Source: Luteimonas mephitis DSM 12574 (GTDB lineage: Bacteria; Pseudomonadota; Gammaproteobacteria; Xanthomonadales; Xanthomonadaceae). From it: 64,000 bases of DNA. Made by a program: the position numbers and the translations under genes. The DNA lies in NCBI RefSeq assembly GCF_000422305.1, contig NZ_AULN01000014.1, positions 62,001 through 126,000 on the forward strand, given 5' to 3'. Positions 17,887-25,594 of the stretch are shown one piece after another. How positions within the stretch are numbered: the first letter of the stretch is position 1; each line of letters begins with the position of its first letter. The notes below the pieces were generated by a model that saw only the letters and a list, made by a program, of their open reading frames with translations, was not told where the DNA came from and did not search any database.

Positions 17887-18030
17887 ATTCTGCGATGGAG
17901 GGAGGCTTGCGTTGGTCGTCGTGGGGCGGGGACGGGATGACTGCGTGAAGCCAGGCAGCCGTATCCCGCCTTCATTGGGCGGCGCGACGCGGCCAATGTC
18001 GCAATGACAGCTGTCTTGCCGCGTGAAAGG

Positions 18031-18534
18031 TCAGGCGTACCAGGCCCATGCGAACAGCACGAACATCGTGCATGCCAGGCCGAGCTTGAGCACGATGCCG
18101 AAGACGATCCCCATCCAGGTGCCGAAGCCGACCCTGGTCGCCTGGCTGACGCTCGCGCTGTTCACTGCGCGTCCGTGCCAGAGCTCGCCGAGCAGGGCAC
18201 CGGCGAAGGGGCCGACGAACAGGCCGAACGGCGGGACGATGAACAGACCGACCACCGTGCCGAGCACTGCGCCCACCACCGCCTTGCGACTGGCGCCGAC
18301 GCGTTTGGCTCCTGCCGCGGTGGCCCAGAAATCGATCAGCAGCGACAGCGCGGTCAGCACGCCGAGCACCAGCAGCCACCACCACTCCACGCGCTCGAAG
18401 CCATCGGTCCAGGCTGCCAGCAGCATGCCGGCGAACACCAGCGGCAAGCCGGGCAGGGCCGGCAGGACGATGCCGGCCAGGCCGACCACGACCATCAGGG
18501 CAGCGAGCACGTACCACAGGGCATGCAGGTCCAT
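18031..18534 (-). CDS. DUF456 membrane protein
   Basis: A 167-residue inner-membrane protein with four to five hydrophobic helices rich in glycine (VVVGLAGIVLPALPGLPLVFAG, VGPFAGALLGELWHG). This matches DUF456, a glycine-zipper-like family of unknown function. The start at 18534 has an AAAGGAAA ribosome site directly upstream; the open frame extends to 18618 without one. It stands alone between the MscS-pldA pair and the glycine-zipper lipoprotein, all on the minus strand. Confidence 0.8.
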   Translation of the reverse strand: MDLHALWYVLAALMVVVGLAGIVLPALPGLPLVFAGMLLAAWTDGFERVEWWWLLVLGVLTALSLLIDFWATAAGAKRVGASRKAVVGAVLGTVVGLFIVPPFGLFVGPFAGALLGELWHGRAVNSASVSQATRVGFGTWMGIVFGIVLKLGLACTMFVLFAWAWYA

Positions 18535-18704
18535 TGGATTTCCTTTGGTGGCGCGGACTGTCGGCAGGGAGTTCCACGGCGTCCGGGGGCGGTCCCGTGC
18601 GCGCGGTTGCATTCTCACAAATGCGCGGTTGGTGCGCCACGCATGTGCCGCTGCGGGAACAGCAATCGGCCGGGTGCCGTGCCCGGCCCTCGCGCCGGTA
18701 CGAA

Positions 18705-18733
18705 AAAAGGCCCGCCATCCGGCGGGCCTTCGT
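18705..18733 (-). terminator. intrinsic terminator of the glycine-zipper lipoprotein
   Basis: On the minus strand AAGGCCCGCC, a 4-base loop and GGCGGGCCTT form a perfect hairpin, followed by a run of Ts (TTTTTTCG). It lies about 22 bp after the stop at 18755. Confidence 0.85.
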
Positions 18734-18754
18734 CGTCATGACGCCTGTGATCGC

Positions 18755-19243
18755 TCAGCGCAGCACGGCACGGCCGCCGTTGATGCGGACATAGGAGCCT
18801 TCGCGGATTCCGGCCAGGTCGCTCTGCTGCACGGTGCGCAGGTTGCCGTCCTCCATGCGCACCGTGACCCGGTACGTGGTGCCTTGCTGGACGTTGTTCT
18901 GGATCGCGTTGCCGGCGACCGCGCCGCCTACCGCGCCGGCGACCGCGGCGATGTTCTGGTTGCCCTTGCTGCCGCCGGTCTTGTCCGAGATCTCGTGGCC
19001 GGCGACCGCGCCGACGATGCCGCCGAGGACCGCACCGGTTGCGTTGGGGACGTTCTGGCCGCGGGCGACGGCCTCGATGCGCGTGACCGTGCCGCAGTCT
19101 GTACAAACGCGGCTGCCGTACGCGCCGCTGTTGCCGTACGACGGCGAGTTGCCGTAACCGCCGCCGTAACCCGGCGACGTGGCGCAGCCTGCGGTGGCAA
19201 GTGCGGCAATGAGGGCGGTGGCGCCGAGCAAGCGGATATTCAT
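18755..19243 (-). CDS. glycine-zipper outer-membrane lipoprotein (SlyB/Pcp-like)
   Basis: A 162-residue lipoprotein. The signal ends in a lipobox (LATAGC, Cys near residue 19). A Gly/Tyr/Ser-rich linker with GYGGGYGNSPSYGNSGAYG follows, then two glycine-zipper helices (GAVLGGIVGAVAGHEI, AAVAGAVGGAVAGNAI) and a small C-terminal beta part. This is the layout of SlyB/Pcp-type 17-kDa lipoproteins that stabilise the outer membrane. The start at 19243 has an AGGAG site. It has its own terminator at 18705. Confidence 0.85.
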   Translation of the reverse strand: MNIRLLGATALIAALATAGCATSPGYGGGYGNSPSYGNSGAYGSRVCTDCGTVTRIEAVARGQNVPNATGAVLGGIVGAVAGHEISDKTGGSKGNQNIAAVAGAVGGAVAGNAIQNNVQQGTTYRVTVRMEDGNLRTVQQSDLAGIREGSYVRINGGRAVLR

Positions 19244-19469
19244 GCCGATCTCCTGTCGTGGGGGGATGAAGCGCATGGCTTCATGGCCACGAACAGTAGG
19301 CAGCGTGCCGTGAACGCATGATCAATCGACGCGTGCCACGCCGATGCAGCGTGATCCGCGTCAGAACGGGTTCATGTCGATCGCGGCGGGGCATGCGCTG
19401 CGCCGCGCATGCGCAGGGCCGTTTGCGGAACGCTCGCGCCGTGGCGCCCGCCGCCGCGGCAACAGGAGA

Positions 19470-19934
19470 TCAGCCGCGGAAATCCTGGTGGCAGGCCTTG
19501 CAGGCTTCGCCGATCTTGGCGGTCGCCGCGCTGACGCCCGCGCAGTTGAGCGGTGGCGCGGCCAGGGTCGAGTCGAGCACCGCGCGCAGGTCGCTGGCGT
19601 GCTTGCTGAAGCGCGCATCCTCGCGCAGGTCGCCGAATGCGGGCTCGATGTCGTTGGCCACCGTGCGCAACGATTGCAGGTGCGGCAGGATGTCGGTGGC
19701 GCTGCAGCGGTTGGCCTCGGTGCTGGCCTTGAGCTGCGCCATGTGTGCCTGGAACAGGTCCATCGCCGCGACCGGATAGCGGTCCTGCCAGGTCTTCCTG
19801 GCCTCGACGGCGCGCAGGATCATCACCACGGCGATGGCGCCGATCGCCAGGCCGACCAGGAACACGAAGAGGTAGCGGCTGGCGGCGGAGGGCTTGGCCG
19901 GTGTTGCCGGATTGGCTTCGGGGGTGGTCGACAT
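19470..19934 (-). CDS. membrane-anchored cytochrome c'-like protein
   Basis: A 154-residue protein with a proline/alanine-rich N-terminus, one membrane anchor (residues 20-41), then a helical periplasmic domain. It ends four residues after a haem c motif C145-KA-C148-H149. A haem site at the extreme C-terminus of a helical bundle is the pattern of class II cytochromes (cytochrome c' or c556), although similarity elsewhere is weak. Two more cysteines (C77, C131) could form a disulfide. The start at 19934 has a GAGGAG ribosome site. It is divergent from tcdA, with 61 bp between starts. Confidence 0.7.
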   Translation of the reverse strand: MSTTPEANPATPAKPSAASRYLFVFLVGLAIGAIAVVMILRAVEARKTWQDRYPVAAMDLFQAHMAQLKASTEANRCSATDILPHLQSLRTVANDIEPAFGDLREDARFSKHASDLRAVLDSTLAAPPLNCAGVSAATAKIGEACKACHQDFRG

Positions 19935-19983
19935 GGTGGGCTCCTCGTTGGCTGGGGCGACGATACCACGCAGCCGGCGCCGG

Positions 19984-19989
19984 TAAACT
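19984..19989 (+). promoter_or_regulatory. possible -10 box for tcdA (TAAACT)
   Basis: TAAACT ends 6 bases before the ATG at 19996. A start of transcription about seven bases downstream would give a leaderless or nearly leaderless message. Confidence 0.35.
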
Positions 19990-19995
19990 GTGCGG

Positions 19996-20793
19996 ATGGA
20001 TGCATCGTGGCAGGAACGCTTCTCCGGCATCGACCGTCTCTACGGTCGCGGCGCACTCGAGTGCCTGTCGGGATCGCGGGTGGCCGTCATCGGACTGGGC
20101 GGGGTCGGGTCGTGGGCAGTGGAAGCACTGGCGCGCAGCGGCGTCGGCTCGCTGACGCTGGTGGACGCCGACGACCTGTGCGTGTCCAACACGAATCGCC
20201 AGCTGCCGGCGCTGGAAGGCCAGTACGGCCGCGGCAAGGCCGACGCGATGGCCGAGCGCTGCCGCGCGATCAATCCGCAGGCCAAGGTCGATCCGGTGGC
20301 CAGCTTCCTTACGCCATCGAACATGGAGTCGCTGCTGGGCGAAGGCTTCGACGTGGTGCTCGATGCCTGCGACAGCTTCCGCAGCAAGGTCGAGATGATC
20401 GCCTGGTGCCGGCGACGCAAGCAGCCGATCGTGACGGTGGGTTCGGCCGGCGGCCGCATCGACCCGACCCTGGTGCGCGTGCGTGACCTGTCTAAGACCG
20501 AGCACGACGCGATGCTGGCCCTGATCCGGCGCAAGCTGCGCACCGAGTTCCGGTTCCCGACCGGGCCGAAGCGCTACTTCAGCGTGCCGGCGGTGTATTC
20601 GCTGGAGAACGTGCGCTATCCGCAGGCCGACGGCAGCGTGTGCGGCCTGCGTCCGCAGCTAGGCGCCGATGCCGCGCTCAAGCTCGACTGCGGCGCGGGA
20701 CTGGGTGCCGCGACCCACATCACGGGGGCGTTCGCGTTTGCCGCGGCGGGCAAGGCGCTGGAACTGTTGCTCAGGAAACAGCCGGCCTCGTAG
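19996..20793 (+). CDS. tcdA: tRNA threonylcarbamoyladenosine dehydratase
   Basis: A 265-residue E1-like, ATP-dependent enzyme of the TcdA/CsdL family. It cyclises t6A37 to ct6A in tRNAs that read ANN codons. The adenylation domain shows GLGGVGSWAVEALARSG (residues 33 onward), VDADDLCVSNTNRQ and the DACDSFRSK loop; YFSVPAVYSLE and GAAFTHITG-like blocks follow (here GAATHITGAFAF). A GTG two codons upstream is an alternative start. The TAG stop (20791-20793) is supplied by the GTAG head of a REP-like repeat. Confidence 0.92.
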   Translation: MDASWQERFSGIDRLYGRGALECLSGSRVAVIGLGGVGSWAVEALARSGVGSLTLVDADDLCVSNTNRQLPALEGQYGRGKADAMAERCRAINPQAKVDPVASFLTPSNMESLLGEGFDVVLDACDSFRSKVEMIAWCRRRKQPIVTVGSAGGRIDPTLVRVRDLSKTEHDAMLALIRRKLRTEFRFPTGPKRYFSVPAVYSLENVRYPQADGSVCGLRPQLGADAALKLDCGAGLGAATHITGAFAFAAAGKALELLLRKQPAS

Positions 20794-20855
20794 GAGCGCC
20801 CCATGGGCGCGATGGCCTTGCCGGGGAAAGCATCGCGCCCATGGGGCGCTCCTAC
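20790..20855. repeat. inverted REP pair, GTAGGAGCGCC family
   Basis: The 25-bp arms (20790-20814 and 20831-20855) are perfect inverted copies that begin GTAGGAGCGCCCC and end in GGGCGCGATG. The 16-bp loop is CCTTGCC.... It lies between the convergent genes tcdA and tatD and could act as a two-way transcription terminator. Both genes use the GTAG at its outer ends as their stop codon. Confidence 0.85.
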
Positions 20856-21643
20856 CGTGGCGGCAGGCCGAACAGGCGTTCGGCGTTCGCGGTCGTGGCT
20901 TTGGCGAGCTGTTCAGGCGCCATGCCGCGCAGTTCGGCGACGGTGTCGCAGACGTTGCGCAGCCGCGCCGGTTCGTTGCGTTCGCCGCGGATCGCGCTGT
21001 CGGGCTGGTCGGGTGCGTCGGTTTCCAGAAGCAGGTGTTCCAGCGGCATCTGCGCGACCAGTTTGCGCAGGCGATGCGCGCGCGCGTAGGTGACCGGGCC
21101 GCCGACGCCGAGCATGAAGCCCATGTCCCAGAGCCGGGCGGCCTGCTGCGGGCTGCCCGACCAGCTGTGCACCACGCCGCGCAGCGCGTTGCCCGCAACT
21201 TGGGAGGAACTGCCGATCCGGCGGATCGATGCAATCAGCGCGTCGACCGCGCGCCGCGCGTGCACGATCACCGGCAGCCCATGTTCGCGCGCCAGCACGA
21301 GCTGGGCATCGAAATAGCGCTGCTGCGCATCGTGGTCGAGGCCTTCGATGAAGTAGTCGAGTCCGCATTCGCCGATGGCCAGCGGGCGCTCGTGTTCGAT
21401 CCACTCGCGCAGTCGCGGCAGGTGCTCCGGGCGGTGCTCGGCAAGGAACATCGGATGCAGCCCGTAGGCGGGAAACAGCCCCTCCGCACCGGCGCAGGTG
21501 TCGCGCAGTTTCGGCCAGCTGGCGGCATGGATCGCCGGCACGACCTGGCGGGCGACGCCAGCGGCGCGTGCGCGTGCAACCACGGCGTCGCGATCGCGAT
21601 CGAACTCGGGCGCATCCAGGTGGCAGTGGCTGTCGACCAGCAT
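20852..21643 (-). CDS. TatD family hydrolase
   Basis: A 263-residue metal-dependent TIM-barrel hydrolase of the TatD family, likely a 3'-5' exonuclease or DNase. Visible metal ligands are H6 and H8 in DSHCHLDAPEF, the glutamate in AIGECGLDYF, the later PVIVHAR and VHSWSG histidines, and the aspartate in LLLETDAPD. The start at 21643 gives the usual family length and places the metal motif at the N-terminus. The stop TAG lies in the right arm of the REP pair at 20790-20855. The small membrane protein upstream is 5 bp away. Confidence 0.9.
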   Translation of the reverse strand: MLVDSHCHLDAPEFDRDRDAVVARARAAGVARQVVPAIHAASWPKLRDTCAGAEGLFPAYGLHPMFLAEHRPEHLPRLREWIEHERPLAIGECGLDYFIEGLDHDAQQRYFDAQLVLAREHGLPVIVHARRAVDALIASIRRIGSSSQVAGNALRGVVHSWSGSPQQAARLWDMGFMLGVGGPVTYARAHRLRKLVAQMPLEHLLLETDAPDQPDSAIRGERNEPARLRNVCDTVAELRGMAPEQLAKATTANAERLFGLPPR

Positions 21644-21648
21644 CGCCG

Positions 21649-21879
21649 TCAGTCGCGATGGCCCGGCTGGCCGTCGATGGTGCCGCCGCGAGCGGGCTTG
21701 ATGCGCTTCCAGTTGGCCAGCAGCAGGGTGCCCAGTCCAAGCAGCAGTTCGTCGACGAACGGAATCACGTCCGGCACCAGCATGTCGCCGACGAACAGGG
21801 CCGCCGTCAGCAGGAACAGCTTCGGATAGCTCAGCCGGCCGAACCAGCGCAGCAGCGGGGCGAGGAGGGGGTTTGGCAT
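21649..21879 (-). CDS. small membrane protein (DUF6116-like)
   Basis: A 76-residue protein with two hydrophobic helices (KLFLLTAALFVGDMLVPDVIPF and VDELLLGLGTLLLANW) and a basic tail, typical of a short inner-membrane protein. It resembles DUF6116 as I remember that family. It ends 5 bp before tatD on the same strand, so both are probably in one transcript. The start at 21879 fits a GGGAA-type ribosome site. Function is unknown. Confidence 0.65.
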   Translation of the reverse strand: MPNPLLAPLLRWFGRLSYPKLFLLTAALFVGDMLVPDVIPFVDELLLGLGTLLLANWKRIKPARGGTIDGQPGHRD

Positions 21880-22064
21880 GGCGGGATTCCCGGAGGCCGG
21901 CGTGGGAGGCAACAGATGGGGGCTGACACGCTACCACCGGCCGTCGCGCGCCGCGGAATTCATCATGGCGTCAGTTTCAGTGGATCGCGAAGAAGCCCCG
22001 TTCAGGTGCCAGGTGCTGAAATTGCCGGGCATACGAGCGGGACATCCGCCATCAGGAGAGACTC

Positions 22065-22886
22065 ATGAACAAGAACACCATCGCCATTGCCATTGCCGCA
22101 CTGCTGGTGGGCGGCGTCTCGGTCGCCGCGTTCCAGCACGCGCGTGCGCCGGCCAACGAGGCCGGCCGCATCGACGCCGCGGCCGGCCTGGTCGACCAGG
22201 ACACCGCGCTCGACGACGCGGCGCCGCTGGACAACAGCATCCCGGACAGCGGCCGCGTCGCCTACGCCGACGTGGTGGGCGTGAAGCCGGTCACCGAGAA
22301 GGAAAAGCTCTACGCCACGGTGATCGGCACCGATCCCGTGCGTGAAAGCTCCACCAACTCGACTCCGCGCGAAGTCTGCAACGACGTCGTGGTGCAGGAG
22401 CGCCTGCCCGAGCGCGACGGCAATGTCGGCGGCACGGTGGCCGGTGCGGTCATCGGTGGCCTGATCGGCAACCAGGTCGGCGGCGGCAACGGCAAGAAGG
22501 CCGCGACCGCGGCGGGCGCCGTGGCCGGCGGCTTCGTCGGCAACCGCGTCGACCGCAACCACGTCGGCGGCAAGGTGGTCAATCGCACCGAACGCCAGTG
22601 CCATACCGTTACCGACACCTCCGAGTCGAGCCGCGTGGTCGGCTACAACGTGACCTACCGCAACCCGGACGGCACCACCGACACGATGCGCATGGGCAGC
22701 AAGCCGGGCAGCCGGATCTCGCTGGGCACGCAGGACAAGACCGTGGGGTATGACGTGACCTACCGCTACGACGGCGAGGAGCGCACCATCCGCATGGACC
22801 AGAAGCCGGGCGAGCGCCTGCCGGTGATCGATGGCCAGGTGGTGACGCAGACCGCTGCGGCGGCCGGCGACAACGGCCACGGGTAA
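22065..22886 (+). CDS. glycine-zipper 2TM protein with duplicated C-terminal domain
   Basis: A 273-residue exported or membrane-anchored protein. The N-terminal segment (IAIAIAALLVGGVSVAAF, residues 6-23) can be a signal anchor. Residues 115-170 hold a glycine-zipper pair (GGTVAGAVIGGLIGNQVGGG and AGAVAGGFVGNRV). The C-terminal part contains two similar units: VVGYNVTYRNPDG ending in MGSKPGSRI, and TVGYDVTYRYDGEERTIRMD ending in QKPGERLPV. It probably sits in the envelope. An AGGAGAGACTC ribosome site precedes the ATG, and a terminator follows. Confidence 0.8.
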   Translation: MNKNTIAIAIAALLVGGVSVAAFQHARAPANEAGRIDAAAGLVDQDTALDDAAPLDNSIPDSGRVAYADVVGVKPVTEKEKLYATVIGTDPVRESSTNSTPREVCNDVVVQERLPERDGNVGGTVAGAVIGGLIGNQVGGGNGKKAATAAGAVAGGFVGNRVDRNHVGGKVVNRTERQCHTVTDTSESSRVVGYNVTYRNPDGTTDTMRMGSKPGSRISLGTQDKTVGYDVTYRYDGEERTIRMDQKPGERLPVIDGQVVTQTAAAAGDNGHG

Positions 22887-22916
22887 GCATCCCGCGCTGG
22901 CTGGTGACGCAGATCA

Positions 22917-22949
22917 AGGGGGCCGGAGCGATCCGGCCCCTTCTTTTTG
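22917..22949 (+). terminator. intrinsic terminator after the glycine-zipper gene
   Basis: GGGGCCGG, a 6-base loop and CCGGCCCC are followed by TTCTTTTTG. It is 32 bp after the stop at 22886. Confidence 0.88.
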
Positions 22950-22992
22950 TCCCGGCACGCCGACAGGCCGCATCCTGGCCCGGACAACCGGC

Positions 22993-22998
22993 TAAAAT
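22993..22998 (+). promoter_or_regulatory. -10 box for gcdH (TAAAAT)
   Basis: GGCTAAAATGACGG, 29 bp before the gcdH ATG, contains a near-consensus -10 hexamer. It lies just downstream of the terminator at 22917-22949, so gcdH has its own promoter. Confidence 0.55.
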
Positions 22999-23026
22999 GA
23001 CGGTTTTTCCGGACGAAGAACCCGCC

Positions 23027-24190
23027 ATGGCCCTGCACCCCTACGACCTCTACGACGTTCGCTCCCTGCTCAGCGAGGAGGAGCGCGCCGTCCAGGACAC
23101 CGTGGCCCGGTTCACCGACGAGCGCGTGCTGCCGATCATCGGCGAATGCTTCGACCAGGGGCGCTTCCCGACCGAACTGATCCCGGAAATCGCCGGCCTC
23201 GGCCTGCTCGGCGCGACCCTGCCCGAGGAATACGGCGGCGCCGGCCTCAACGGCGTGAGCTACGGCCTGATCTGCCAGGAGCTCGAGCGCGGCGACAGCG
23301 GCCTGCGCAGCTTCGCCAGCGTGCAGTCGTCGCTGTGCATGTACCCGATCTTCGCCTACGGCACCGAGGAGCAGAAGCGGCGCTGGCTGCCCGACATGGC
23401 CGCCGGCAAGGTGATCGGCTGCTTCGGCCTGACCGAGCCGCACGGTGGTTCGGACCCGGCCAACATGAAGACGAATGCCAGGAAGGATGGCGGCGACTGG
23501 GTCATCAACGGCGGCAAGATGTGGATCACCAACGGCAACCTGGCCGACATCGCCATCGTCTGGGCCCAGACCGACGACGGTATCCAGGGCTTTATCGTCG
23601 AGAAGGGCTTCGCCGGCTTCAGCGCGCAGGAGATCAAGCACAAGATGAGCCTGCGCGCGTCGGTGACCAGCGCGCTGTTCTTCGACAACGTGCGCGTGCC
23701 CGAGGCCAACCGCCTGCCGAACGTGAAGGGCCTGAAGGGGCCGCTCGGTTGCCTGACCCAGGCCCGCTACGGCATCACCTGGGGTCCGATCGGCGCCGCC
23801 ATCGCCTGCCTTGACGAAGCGCTGAACTATTCGAAGGAGCGCATCCTGTTCGACCGCCCTGTGGCCGCGACCCAGAGCGCGCAGCTGAAGATGGCCGACT
23901 GGGCGCGCCGCATCACCGCCGCGCAGCTGCTGTCGCTGCAGCTCGGCCGCCTGAAGGATGCGGGCAGGATGCAGCCCACGCAGGTGTCGCTGGCGAAGTG
24001 GAACAACTGCCGCATGGCCATCGACATCGCGCGCGAGGCGCGCGACCTGCTCGGCGGCGCCGGCATCACCACCGAGCACTGCCCGATCCGCCATGCCCTG
24101 AACCTGGAATCGGTGATCACCTACGAGGGCACCGAAACCGTGCACCAGCTGGTGGTCGGCCGCGAACTGACCGGCATCAACGCGTTCTGA
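23027..24190 (+). CDS. gcdH: glutaryl-CoA dehydrogenase
   Basis: A 387-residue FAD acyl-CoA dehydrogenase that converts glutaryl-CoA to crotonyl-CoA in lysine and tryptophan catabolism. Family blocks include FGLTEPHGGSDPANM and KMWITNGNLADI for FAD binding, the GcdH-like LPNVKGLKGPLGCLTQARYGI, and the catalytic glutamate E367 in ITYEGTETVHQL. The whole sequence follows the GcdH pattern closely. The start at 23027 begins at MALHPYDLYD; a longer frame upstream would cross the -10 box. No other lysine-degradation gene is adjacent. Confidence 0.92.
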   Translation: MALHPYDLYDVRSLLSEEERAVQDTVARFTDERVLPIIGECFDQGRFPTELIPEIAGLGLLGATLPEEYGGAGLNGVSYGLICQELERGDSGLRSFASVQSSLCMYPIFAYGTEEQKRRWLPDMAAGKVIGCFGLTEPHGGSDPANMKTNARKDGGDWVINGGKMWITNGNLADIAIVWAQTDDGIQGFIVEKGFAGFSAQEIKHKMSLRASVTSALFFDNVRVPEANRLPNVKGLKGPLGCLTQARYGITWGPIGAAIACLDEALNYSKERILFDRPVAATQSAQLKMADWARRITAAQLLSLQLGRLKDAGRMQPTQVSLAKWNNCRMAIDIAREARDLLGGAGITTEHCPIRHALNLESVITYEGTETVHQLVVGRELTGINAF

Positions 24191-24206
24191 CCTTGCCCGT
24201 GCCTCT

Positions 24207-24284
24207 GTAGGAGCGGCCTCGGCCGCGAGCTTTTCATGTGCGGCGGAAGGCCGGCGAAAGCGCTTGCGGCCGAAGCCGTGCCCA
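24207..24284. repeat. inverted REP pair, GTAGGAGCGGC family
   Basis: The left arm GTAGGAGCGGCCTCGGCCGC continues to 24230. A diverged right arm (24258-24284) reads as its complement. It fills the gap between gcdH and the GNAT gene. Confidence 0.6.
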
Positions 24285-24304
24285 CCTTGTTCCGGGAGTC
24301 GCAA

Positions 24305-24859
24305 ATGAGCGTGACCGACATCCGCATCGAAACCGAACGCCTGATGCTGCGCCCGCCGAGGATCGAGGACTTCGACGGCTACGCCGAACTCCTCGGCGAC
24401 GAGGAGGCGGCGCGCTACATCGGCGGACACATGGTGCGCGGCGCCGCGTGGCGCAAGTTCCTGCAGCAGCCGGGCGCGTGGCTGGTGCAGGGTTTCGGCA
24501 TGTTCTCGGTGCTCGACAAGGCCAGCGGCGAGTGGCTCGGGCAGCTGGGTCCGTGGCGGCCGGAAGGGTGGCCGGGCAACGAGATCGGCTGGGCGTTCCG
24601 GCGCGCGGCGTGGGGCAACGGCTATGCGACCGAATCCGCGGTGGCCGCCATCGACTGGGCCTTCGACAACCTCGGCTGGGACGACGTGATCCACTGCATC
24701 GATCCGGCGAACCTGCCGTCGCAGGCACTGGCCCGGCGGCTGGGTTCGAGCAATCGCGGACCCGGCCGGATGCCGCCGCCGTACGAGGACCACCAGACCG
24801 AAATCTGGGGCCAGACCCGCGCGCAGTGGAACGCGCGAGGCGCGGGAGCGACGGGGTGA
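24305..24859 (+). CDS. GNAT family N-acetyltransferase (RimJ/RimL type)
   Basis: A 184-residue acetyltransferase that opens with the RimJ/RimL-like IRIETERLMLRPPRIEDFD. Acetyl-CoA binding is indicated by EIGWAFRRAAWGNGYATESA, followed by an IDPANLPSQALARRLG block. The acceptor is unknown. The start at 24305 has a GGGAG ribosome site. Its TGA (24857-24859) overlaps the GTG start of the next gene, so it is translationally coupled to the glutathione S-transferase. Confidence 0.87.
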   Translation: MSVTDIRIETERLMLRPPRIEDFDGYAELLGDEEAARYIGGHMVRGAAWRKFLQQPGAWLVQGFGMFSVLDKASGEWLGQLGPWRPEGWPGNEIGWAFRRAAWGNGYATESAVAAIDWAFDNLGWDDVIHCIDPANLPSQALARRLGSSNRGPGRMPPPYEDHQTEIWGQTRAQWNARGAGATG

Positions 24860-25500
24860 TCACCGTCCACGGGTTCTCGTCCTCAGGCAATTGCCACAAG
24901 GTCAGGCTGCTGCTCGAGCAGCTTGGCCGCGACTACCGCTGGATCGAGGTCGACAGCTCGAAGGGCGAGACGCGCACGACCGGATTCCTGGCGAAGAACC
25001 CGAACGGCCGGGTGCCGGTCATCGAGCTCGACGACGGCCGCATCCTCGCCGAGTCCAACGCGATCCTTTGCTGGCTTGCCGAAGGCACGCCGTACCTGCC
25101 GGGTGATGCCTGGCAGCGCGCCCAGGCGCTGGCCTGGATGTTCTTCGAGCAGTACAGCCACGAGCCCTACATCGCGGTCGCCCGCTTCATTCGCGGCTGG
25201 ACGCCGCCGGATTCGCCGCGCCGTGCAGCCGAACTGCCGCGCTGCCTGGAGCGCGGGCACGCGGCCCTGGCGGTAATGGAGCGCCACCTGGCCGGGCACG
25301 CCTGGTTCACCGGCCACGACTATGGCGTCGCCGACATCGCGCTGTTCGCATACACCGGCGTCGCCAGCGAGGGCGGCTTCGACCTTGGCGGTTACCCGGC
25401 GATCCGCGACTGGCTGGCGCAAGTGCGCGCGACGCCGGGGTTCGTCGCCATGCCGGCGCCAGAGGCAGGAGTTGCCGCGCGATTCGCGCGGATCGATTGA
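24856..25500 (+). CDS. glutathione S-transferase family protein
   Basis: A 214-residue cytoplasmic GST. The N-terminal thioredoxin-like domain shows VHGFSSSGNCHKVRLLLEQL, with serine or cysteine near the catalytic position, then NPNGRVPVIELDDG (cis-proline) and ESNAILCWLA. The C-terminal helical domain (from about residue 88) contains HDYGVADIALFAYT. It uses a GTG start preceded by GGGAG and overlaps the GNAT stop by 4 bp. The specific electrophile is unknown. Confidence 0.88.
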   Translation: MITVHGFSSSGNCHKVRLLLEQLGRDYRWIEVDSSKGETRTTGFLAKNPNGRVPVIELDDGRILAESNAILCWLAEGTPYLPGDAWQRAQALAWMFFEQYSHEPYIAVARFIRGWTPPDSPRRAAELPRCLERGHAALAVMERHLAGHAWFTGHDYGVADIALFAYTGVASEGGFDLGGYPAIRDWLAQVRATPGFVAMPAPEAGVAARFARID

Positions 25501-25511
25501 ACGCGCAGGCC

Positions 25512-25580
25512 GGGGCTACGCCCCCGGCGCCCGGAAGCCCGGGCACGCGCAGCAGAATCCGCCGGGCGCGTAGGCCCGGC
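25512..25580. repeat. REP-like GCCGGGGCTACGCCCCCGGC element
   Basis: A palindrome near 25512-25532 is related to the GTCGGGGCTACGCCCCCGAC units at 63 kb. It is followed by a second partial unit ending GCGTAGGCCCGGCAT. It occupies most of the 94-bp gap before the E1 gene. Confidence 0.5.
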
Positions 25581-25594
25581 ATACGGAAGACATC

